64,000 bases of DNA from Lithodes maja (Eukaryota > Arthropoda > Malacostraca > Decapoda > Lithodidae): NCBI GenBank assembly GCA_037953745.1, contig JBAKBP010007128.1:1-64000 (forward strand), written 5' to 3'. Below, in pieces: positions 56,621-64,000 of this stretch; within the stretch, counting starts at the first letter, position 1, and each line of letters begins with the position of its first letter. The notes below the pieces were generated by a model. The model ran no database searches, had not been told where the DNA came from, and was given only the letters and a program-made list of their open reading frames with translations. A program made the position numbers and the translations under genes.

Positions 56621-57214
56621 TTAAGGGGGGCGAGGCGTATACAGTATATTTGTTTATCTATTTATATGTTTAATATTTGATTTAGCTTCCTCCCTAGACC
56701 ACCATCAAACTTCAAATATACATCCTCAAGATCCCCCTTTGAGAGAAATGTAGAAAATTGTCCCAGCCAAAGGCCGATAGCTCCAAAATTGCAGGCTTGC
56801 TATTGCTCGCCATTAAATAATCGACCCTTAACCCTTTCACGCACATATGATGCAGAGGTTGCCAGATTAGCAATAAGAAATAGAGATCTCTCACTCTTAT
56901 AATTACCTCTCCAAAATTAGTTTTCTGCCCACAGCTAACTCAAAGACAACTGCAGAGGTTGAAGTAACGGAACTAAGGGTTTCTAAATACCCCTGATGGT
57001 AACAAAGGCTTTAAAGTATCTCTAATAGGCTCAAAATTGCGTCATATGTCGGAGAGGGTTAAATGACACGAAAGGTCCTAATATTGACATATCAATGGGG
57101 CAAAAGGTCTTAAAATGGATAAACTAATGGGGCGAACGTCTTAAAATTTAAAACCATATTGGGGCAAAATATGAGGTAGAAGGGGGACCGGAAAAGTACC
57201 ATACCTCCCCTTAA
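56621..57214 (-). mobile_element. MITE family A split by MITE family D
   Basis: TTAAGGGGGGCGAGG to ATACCTCCCCTTAA. It has CTTCCTCCCTAGACCACC, a weak hairpin (AGCCAAAGGCCGA) and TGCTATTGCTCGCC. Family D is inserted at ATCGACCC-TTAA. Confidence 0.85.
56828..57062. mobile_element. MITE family D, 235 bp with TTAA duplication
   Basis: TTAA, then CCCTTTCACGCACATATGATGC at the left (split here for length as CCCTTTCACGCA and CATATGATGC) and GCGTCATATGTCGGAGAGGG then TTAA at the right. Removing the insert with one TTAA restores the normal family A reading CGACCC-TTAA-ATGACACG. TTAA plus CCCT ends is the piggyBac-type signature. No coding capacity. Confidence 0.85.
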
Positions 57215-57920
57215 CAAATTTTCTTTTTCTCTGAATTCATCTTAACGTCAAGCTTGTGAATGAATAGTCAGTCTTTTCAATTAGTCATATCACTAGGTGC
57301 GTGAGTTGGCGTAATGAATGTAAGAGCAAATAGAAATACTCAATGTACAGTCGGCCTAATAAGTGAAGGCTCGGCACCGTGTATATTTGTATCTATAATT
57401 GGTATCAGCAATATCTAAACACGATTTCTTCATTGCGAGTGAGATAAACAATCGTGTTCCTACACTTACCTACCCTATTCGACATCTGACAGACATTAGT
57501 ACAGCCCAGAGAGAACCAAACGTAATGACATCTGAGACATGACTAATTAGAACGACCTTACCTGAAACTTTTAGAGAGCAGAATATGAAATCCTTACTCT
57601 GTATATCAATCTAATTAATTCATTTCACTCCCAACACCAAACACCTACCAATGAAGTTAATGCAAGCATAAGTAAAAGATATTATGACATGCCGTTTTAT
57701 AGAAAGATTTCCAAGTACTTTAAGTTTAATTATTAACTTTTAAATATTGCTTAGTTGTTTTCTCAATTGTATATTCAAAGACTGGGATGTTGCTCAGGTA
57801 TTACACTTTTTTTTAAAATAATAGCATTATAACTAGGTTCCGTCTTAAATACACATTGTCATATTGATAAAGGCACGCCAGCTAATAACTCCACCTACCT
57901 ATTTTCTGGGGACTTTTAAG
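57215..57920. other. Unassigned interval with SINE body remnant
   Basis: 57605-57665 matches the body of the SINE at 43065 (TTCACTCCCAACACCAAACA) without the tRNA-like head. The rest is AT-rich with no feature I can support. Confidence 0.55.
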
Positions 57921-58115
57921 TTAACCTTTTCAAGACGGGTGACCTATATGATTTTTGTATATCTTAATATAGCTTAAGGTCTGTGGTGTTCAATGAGTTA
58001 TTTTAAGAAAGTTTATAGTAATTTAATGGTTAGAGGTCCTTCCTAAACTGAATAACATCGCGTAATATTAGCCTGAATAAAGTGAAATTGACGTAACCTG
58101 GACTGAAAGGGTTAA
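57921..58115 (+). mobile_element. MITE family C, diverged
   Basis: TTAACCTTTTCAAGACGGG to CCTGGACTGAAAGGGTTAA, TTAA at both ends, 195 bp. AGAGGTCCTTCCTAAACTG is the conserved inner block. Confidence 0.7.
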
Positions 58116-58563
58116 TGAAGATATAATATTAGCACAATTTCATGCCGTGTTTTTATACTTGCATTTGATCTACTTTAATACGTAACTTACACAATATGAA
58201 GCTAATTTTATGGACTGTATATTATAATTGTTTAGTTTCAATACTTCATTAATGCTCCATTGACTAATATCTTCATCATGATAACATATTTACCATATCG
58301 TTTCTAACTCACATTTCTGTTGACTACAAACATAAATTAATAAACCTCTGCACAAAACCTACAGTTGAGCAGTAGGTGGGATTAGTTCAGTCTATGTATG
58401 TGCAAAGTTAACACATATAAGGTAAATTATATAATTCAATGCAGATATGCAACTCTATTTGAAAATATAAATAATATTATTTTAGACAATATGTTGCTTC
58501 TCCTCATATTCCTACATACAATATAATTGAGAAGTACAAAGTGAGGAAGGCCAAGGTATATAT
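58116..58563. other. Unassigned AT-rich interval
   Basis: No gene, repeat family or hairpin I can support. Confidence 0.5.
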
Positions 58564-58948
58564 TTAAGGGAGCCCACCTTGATTTTGTGTTCTCTTTTTC
58601 TCCCTCTCTCTTTAGCTTGTATCCATTCGGCCCCATTCAGCCTACTGTTTTAAGACTTTTACCCCCATCTAGGTGTCAATATTTTCCTGGCAAGTGGTAG
58701 CGAGCTGGCATATATATGTTTTGTTTTGACAGCAAGTTAAATTTGTACATTTTTCGATAGAAACATTTCTCCGGCGAAGCCGGATTTCTCCATAAAATGC
58801 TGGCTCGCTATCGCTCGCCAGAAAGAAGTCGACACCTGGATGGGGATAAACGTCTTAACACAGTTGGCTGAATAGGGCCGAATGGATACAAGCTAGGGAA
58901 AGAGAGAAAAGGAGAGAAATATGAAAAGAAGCCAGTGACCCCCCTTAA
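58564..58948 (+). mobile_element. MITE family B
   Basis: TTAAGGGAGCCCACC to AGTGACCCCCCTTAA. Arms CTTGTATCCATTCGGCCCC and GGGCCGAATGGATACAAG are inverted; hairpin CCGGCGAAGCCGG and GCTCGCTATCGCTCGCCAG in the centre. Confidence 0.85.
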
Positions 58949-59258
58949 GAAATTTTTCATTTAAGTGAATTAGGAGGAGGGCGGAGTGTGTAGCAGTTTA
59001 GGCTGTGAGTTTATTTTAGGTGATGTCATATGAACTCTTTTTCCGGCAACTTTCTGAAAGCAATGTTTTTTTCCCAATATTATGGTGCTTTACGTTATAA
59101 ATATTTATTTATGTTATATATTTTGTTACAATGGCATTGGGATCTAGACTGAAAGTAAAATATATTTAACGGCTTAGGATTAATAAAAGTTTAATTCTGA
59201 ATTTACCAGGCGAGAATTGCTCCAACATATTGCCGGAGAAAGCGCTGGTGTGACATTG
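58949..59258. other. Unassigned interval
   Basis: AT-rich, no feature recognised. Confidence 0.5.
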
Positions 59259-61447
59259 CCCTGAGGGAGCCCACCTCGCTGTTTTTCTCTTTCTCTCCCT
59301 CTCTCTTTGGCTTGTATCCATTGTGACGCACCCAGTGCGTAGCAACGCAACCTGATTGTACTCCTTGGTACTCCACTGTACCGTCACGGTGCGTGTACCG
59401 TGTACCGTGCTGGCTGCTTATATTGAGTGTGACAACGTATAACTATGTTCTTTGTATCTCTGCAAAGGTCTCGTCATGTGCTAACCAGTGGTGGGTTTTG
59501 TTTTAAGCCATGTCGAGACCTTCCATTTAATATGTAGTATCAATAGAGAAGTTGATAGATAAGACAGTGGGAATTCAGAGAGAGAGAGTGAGTTGGACTT
59601 CAGAGCGAGAGGGTAGCGGTGCGCCACGCTGCCGGGGGGGTGGTTGCCAGACGTATGGACCGGTTGGCAGCCCTGCGCTTATAGCTAGGTGCGACAGGGT
59701 TGGTAGTACATTGCCGCCTGCCTATGCTGCCTGGGCTGCCCATGTTGTCGTACAGCACATTGCCTGGAGGCTCGCTGTGTGCTCTATGACCAGGTTGCCT
59801 AGAACCTTTGAGATTCTAACATCCCTTGCCCTCTCTCCCAATTTCTCACGGTTGCACTCTTTCTCTCTGACGACATTACTCTCATTTCATTCTTCTCTCT
59901 ATTTAAATGCATACCCTTCCCTTGAGGTCCTAAAGGAGTTTCAGCACTCACCTCTCGTATTACTCTTAGGACAAGCATATATTTACATGTATTAGATTTA
60001 AGGGGTTAATGTGAACAGCGATCTTCTTGATGAGGATAGTTGGTGAACGTTCTACATGTTCACGAGTTATATGCCCAGCTCATCATCCAATTTGTGACTA
60101 GACTAGTGCCATGTGTAAGAGCCCGACCATGCCCAGGAGTTGTCTGTAGAGGGGCGAGGACTTAGCCTTGATTTGCCTACCGAGCCAGGAGCGAGTGCAG
60201 TACCAGAGACTACAGCTCGCTCGTAGTGCCGGTATAGTAGAGTAACGTAATTTATCTGTCCTTGTGTTCTCTGCAGTCTTTTCCTGGGTTCTCGCTTTCG
60301 GTGCTGGGACTCGTTGTTCCTGTGACTTGGCCTGCTAGCTAGAACACATGGGGATGATGAGTGGGTTATATCTTTATTTTACTATGCATTGCAGCTCTCT
60401 TTAAGTTTATGTATGTAACACTTTACAATACACATTACTCACACACTAGACAACACAATTAATACTTTCATGTATCAATTAACTGCACTGTCGTTTTGCT
60501 GCTGTTTCCGGAGTTCTATTGCGTAGGGCGCATACGGACTCAGAGGGGAGACAGAGTGAGAGAAGCGAAGTAGCCTATGCGGTAGTAGGCTACCGGCGCA
60601 GTACTGTTGCCTGCAACCTTTTAGTTATTCCAAGTATAGATTCATTATTACAATAAGTGACTACTATTTATGTTCCTTCCATGTGTATTATTAGGTATCT
60701 ACTGGATCATGAACATCTTGTATGCTACATGCTAGTGCATGTTAGTAGGGGACAGTTATTCTAGTGCACGCGCTTTCAAGTAGGCGTGTACATTTGTCAT
60801 TTAGCATTTCACTGTCATACCTTTAGCCTGCTTCTATTCTACATTATTAGAGGCTTAATATTAACGTAGTTTCTTGAGTATTGCATTTCTTTAGTAATAA
60901 CGTAACCTATAAATGTCTGAGGGAGTTTAGCCTCATAGCCTACCCCTGTTGTACACTTTCGCCGAGTTAAGGTACCTCGTTACCATAGACGATAACTCTG
61001 TAGGGCGTTGGTGCTTTTGTTGTCTGGAGCATATAGTATTTGGGACTGGAATCGAGCGTGTCGTTGTCACATAAGCCATTTCTGTCCTACGATCAAGAAT
61101 CCCGAATATGTATTGCCGATCCAGCCGTAACACCATTCTGCCCAATTCAGCCTACTGTTTTAAGACGTTTACCACTATCTAGGTGTCAATATTTTCCCCA
61201 GGAGATATATTTTTATGTTTTGACAGCAAGCTAAATTTGTCCATTTTTCGATAGAATTTGTTTTCCGGCGAAGCCGGATTTCTCGATAGAATGCTGGCTC
61301 GCTATCGCTCGCCAGGAAGAAATCGACACCTGGATGGGGATAAACTTTTTAAAACAGTTGGCTGAATGGGGCCGAATTGATACAAGCCAGGGAAAGAGAG
61401 AAAAGGAGAGAAAGATAAAACAAAACAAACGGTGACCCCCCCCCTTA
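59259..61447 (+). mobile_element. MITE family B split by a solo LTR
   Basis: Pieces 59259-59321 and 61133-61447. The left end reads CTGAGGGAGCCCACC with TTAA lost; the right end GGTGACCCCCCCCCTTA is also decayed. The hairpin CCGGCGAAGCCGG is intact. Confidence 0.8.
59322..61132 (+). repeat. Solo LTR, Gmr1-related (family 3)
   Basis: 1811 bp from TGTGACGCACC to CCGTAACA, with CCAT on both sides (59318-59321, 61133-61136). The end region AACTCTGTAGGGCGTTGGTG..TGTTGTC parallels the other two LTR families. The middle is largely diverged. A 147-codon open frame (59552-59995) has no recognisable domain and is not called a gene. Confidence 0.82.
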
Positions 61448-62036
61448 CGAGAGAGTGTAGCTTGGATTGTGTCTCCTGGGGCGGTGATCAGCAGGGAAGA
61501 GAGGCAGATATGTTAGGTGGGGTGGGGGGCGTGGGTGGGGGGGGGGGGGGGGGAGGAGAAGAGAGAGAGAGAGATGTTGGCTGGGTTTTCAATTGTCAGG
61601 GTTTCGGCATTTTGGTGTTGTAGGCTTCATTGTGTCTACCTCTCGCTGTTTGTGCCCGGTTTGTTAAGTTATATAACGATATATATCGCCTACTTCCGTA
61701 AGTGCAACAAATCATTATGTACAGCACGATAATTTCCCCCCATGAAAGAGCAGTTCCCCATCTAACGTATGTATGTATGTATATACTCAGGCACATACCC
61801 CATAGCTGGGAGTGACCGACTTAAGACAGAGCCCGTCAGAAACAACATTTAAAGTTCCATTTCTTAGGGTCCGGGACCACTTTCGAGTTCCCTCGGCTCC
61901 TATTCTATCTCGTCTAGTAGGTGAATTTTAGAAAGGGAGGAGGATTCCTATACATCCCCTACCTCCATCCAACGTACTGTACCATTAACTTAGAATGGCT
62001 CCTCGTAGTCTCCTTGTGTTATTAATATATTAATAT
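61448..62036. other. Unassigned interval with a G-rich tract
   Basis: G-runs at 61519-61553 including a G15, a GA tract, and a GTAT tetranucleotide run at 61766-61782. No gene supported. Confidence 0.6.
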
Positions 62037-62040
62037 ATAT

Positions 62041-62094
<54 letters not shown>

Positions 62095-62100
62095 TGTATA
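62037..62100. repeat. (AT)n microsatellite
   Basis: About 50 bp of alternating AT between ACAAATATATAT and ATACTGTATATACG. Confidence 0.9.
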
Positions 62101-62149
62101 TACGCTGTCTATATAATGGCTATATACACCATATGATAAGTACATTATT

Positions 62150-62225
62150 GACAGCAATTCGTATAGCATTGGCCTGATGAAACTCTATGCGAAACGTTGG
62201 CAATAAAGTGCTCCTCCTCATATGG
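62150..62225 (+). other. Hammerhead-core-like motif
   Basis: CTGATGA at 62174-62180 and GAAAC at 62191-62195 have the order and spacing of a hammerhead ribozyme core, followed by CAATAAAG. The ten bases between them do not form a clear stem II, so the element is at best a decayed ribozyme. Similar sequence blocks occur in some Penelope-like retroelements. Confidence 0.3.
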
Positions 62226-62315
62226 TGTTTATATTCATTCTCATGTTGTCATTGTGCAAAAATGATAATCTAGTGTGAATTTTGACTAATATTTGATACA
62301 TTCAAATACATGTAT

Positions 62316-62440
62316 GTATGTTCGGCTGGGACATTTTCTTTCAAAATGTTTACATATTTACCTCGAAGGGGGGTCGTGGGGGTATATTCTTAAAACTTGA
62401 TGGGGGTCTGGGTAACAAACTAGAAATTAAGAACTTGGCT
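62316..62440 (+). mobile_element. MITE family A fragment
   Basis: TTCGGCTGGGACATTTTC, CTCGAAGGGGGGTCGTGG and TTGATGGGGGTCTGGG are the right-arm blocks of family A. Both ends are missing. Confidence 0.65.
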
Positions 62441-62518
62441 TGACGTGTCCTGGTTTGGAAGAAGCTTACAATGTCCGAGCCTGTTAGCATCAGTTTGCCC
62501 CCTAGACACCTTTCAAGT

Positions 62519-62778
62519 TCACCCTTTCACCAACATTACGTAATTTTCATCATATTCTGGTTACCAATATACGATTTAGTGTGGAAAAGATTAACGTTAG
62601 GTGTTGGTCTTCAGAGCTCCCTCAGTGTTCTACCTACAATCTACCTATACTACTCAAATGGGTAAATACGATTTTAATTAACCCTCTTAGTAACATAGGT
62701 CCTTCTTGATCTGAATAAAATAGTAAATTTCTTGCCAGAATCAAAAGTAGAGAGGCGTCATGGTGGTGAAGGGGTTAA
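62519..62778 (+). mobile_element. MITE family C-like element
   Basis: CCCTTTCACCAACATTACG at the left and CGTCATGGTGGTGAAGGGG TTAA at the right are inverted. The left TTAA is lost; the right one is shared with the next MITE A. Confidence 0.65.
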
Positions 62779-63113
62779 GGGGAGGTTTGTGGTGTGTTCC
62801 CTAGACCTCCATCAAGCTTAATATTACACCTATACCCCCTTTCTAGACAAATTTATACATTTTTCGAAATAGACATATCCCGGCCGAAGGGCGTTTCCTC
62901 TTAGATTACAGGCTCGCTTTCGCTCGCCAGAAAAAAAATCAACACCTCGATGGCATGAAAGATCTTAAAATTGACGGAAATGGGGCGAAAGTTCTTAAAA
63001 TCGACAAACTAATGGGGCAAACGTATTAAAATCTCAACAGCAATGGGGCTAATCATGATGGAGAAAGGGGTCAAGAAAAACAAATCTAGTGGAATTCTCC
63101 ACTTCAAATGACA
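62775..63113 (-). mobile_element. MITE family A with unclear right end
   Basis: TTAAGGGGAGGTTTGTGG at the left, CCCTAGACCTCCATCAAGC, hairpin CCCGGCCGAAGGGCG, GCTCGCTTTCGCTCGCCAG. The usual right TIR is replaced by GGAATTCTCCACTTC. The junction seen at 44192 corresponds to 63027 inside this element. Confidence 0.75.
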
Positions 63114-64000
63114 CCAGGAGGCATCAATATGGCGGAGCATGGACGATCTCTGTCACGGTAGTAGGGTCTTTAGCGGCGACACTGTACAGACTAACAACAC
63201 ACATAACAAAGCCACTGCAACAGTCTCTCCTCTCTACACTCTTCAGAAAAAAAAAATAGGAGAAGTAGAATGTAGACACGAGGTGCCGTTGTAAAGGCTT
63301 ATCCCTCAATACCTTGACCTGACCTGACCTGTAAAGAAGTTGGCATTAATTATCTCGACAGATGGCGCTGGCTTACTCGGTCCCATCGCGGGGCCTGCCA
63401 GAGAACATCCGATGATCAACATTATTATTATTTATTTTGTTTGCAACATTTGTGGAGTATTGTGCACTGGTATCGGAAACTAGGCTGATGATGGATGAAT
63501 TTAGGTGACCGAATTAGTTTACCCACGTCTGTACCGGCGAAGTCTTTTTATATTTTATTCTAGCTATACTTAGACGATTGTGTGCATTTTTATAAGGATC
63601 TGGGGTAGTAAGAAGAGTTAAGTGAGATAGTTCGAAGCCTGTTAATTGCTGAGGCCCTTTTCAAATGTTGTCAATGTTGACCTCATAAACCAGTGTTGAG
63701 GATATACTGTATGTTGGTGGAAAAATAGTTCGTGTGATACCGTGCTTACTGGGTCCCATCACGGGGAGGCTGGCAGAGAACATTCCATCAGGGCCCGGTG
63801 CTGGAATCAGGCGCTTGGTGAATCCCCGAGGCGAACTTGTGGCCCGAGTCTGGATCAAGAGAGAGAGAGGTGGGTTGAGATGGAGGACCAGGGGTTGTTG
63901 GGGAGGGGTCTTGGGTGTCGTAGAAGTGTTGTGGAGGGGTCTTGGGTATCGTAGAGGAGATTGTTGAGGTGTAGTGGTGTTAGAAGAGTTTATTATGGTG
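63027..64000. repeat. Segment B, second copy (runs off the window)
   Basis: Matches 44192-45110 with few differences, including the MITE C part (63520-63660) and the first unit of the GT-rich repeats, where an extra TGTTGTGGAGGGGTCTTGGG unit is present at about 63927. The sequence continues past the window. Confidence 0.85.

Noticed and set aside
59552..59995. 147-codon open frame
   Set aside because: It lies wholly inside a solo LTR with no recognisable domain.
61432..61732. Glycine-rich overlapping open frames
   Set aside because: They are produced by G-runs and GA tracts, low-complexity sequence.

Overview
The window looks like a repeat-dominated stretch of an animal genome. An aquatic arthropod such as a decapod crustacean would fit the mix of non-LTR retrotransposons, tRNA-derived SINEs, (GA)n/(AT)n microsatellites and TTAA-flanked MITE-like elements, but that is inference. 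I found no host protein-coding gene, rRNA gene or functional tRNA gene. Every long open frame belongs to a retrotransposon or is an artefact of a tandem repeat whose unit leaves frames open.

Layout. 1-3.7 kb: minisatellites, a SINE and pieces of a Jockey/CR1-like non-LTR element (family J1). 3.7-12.1 kb: a nest. A MITE of family A (see below) is split by an RTE-like element with a 7-bp target duplication. A 41-bp piece of that MITE has been amplified to about 4 kb of minisatellite, and a 5'-truncated J1 element sits inside the array. 12.1-29.4 kb: LTR - internal - LTR - internal - LTR, two Ty3/gypsy-type elements with almost identical 1856-bp LTRs. Their polyprotein has integrase before reverse transcriptase, the domain order of Gmr1-type elements. 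Copy 1 is damaged by five single-base indels. Copy 2 has one nonsense codon and has lost its 5' LTR and primer-binding site. 29.4-33.7 kb: MITEs and a 20-bp tandem array. 33.7-64 kb: a duplicated block. Segment S1 (33679-44192) recurs as S1' (46114-56463). The segment after S1 (44192 onward) recurs after 63027. An ancestral unit S1-C-B with C (about 6.5 kb) deleted from the first copy explains the order. Two families of solo LTR related to the Gmr1-type LTR lie in this half, each with a 4-bp target duplication and each inserted in a MITE.

MITE families named here (my labels). Family A, about 340-380 bp: starts TTAAGGGGAGATGGG and ends with the inverse, has a central CGGCCGAAGGCCGG palindrome next to GCTCGCTATCGCTCGCCAGG; '+' is the orientation reading CATGTTTAGCCCC. 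Family B, about 370-385 bp: starts TTAAGGGGGGTCACC, same central block as A but different arms. Family C, about 200-220 bp: near-palindromic, starts TTAACCCCTTCTGTACCGG. Family D, 235 bp: starts TTAACCCTTTCACGC. All lack coding capacity. Two nested insertions show that the target and duplication are TTAA.

The elements work as a nest rather than as a gene network: TTAA elements insert into each other, retrotransposons insert into them, internal MITE segments expand into minisatellites, and the whole was then segmentally duplicated. Where the assembly itself could be the cause (tandem LTR element, duplicated block, homopolymer differences) this is stated.
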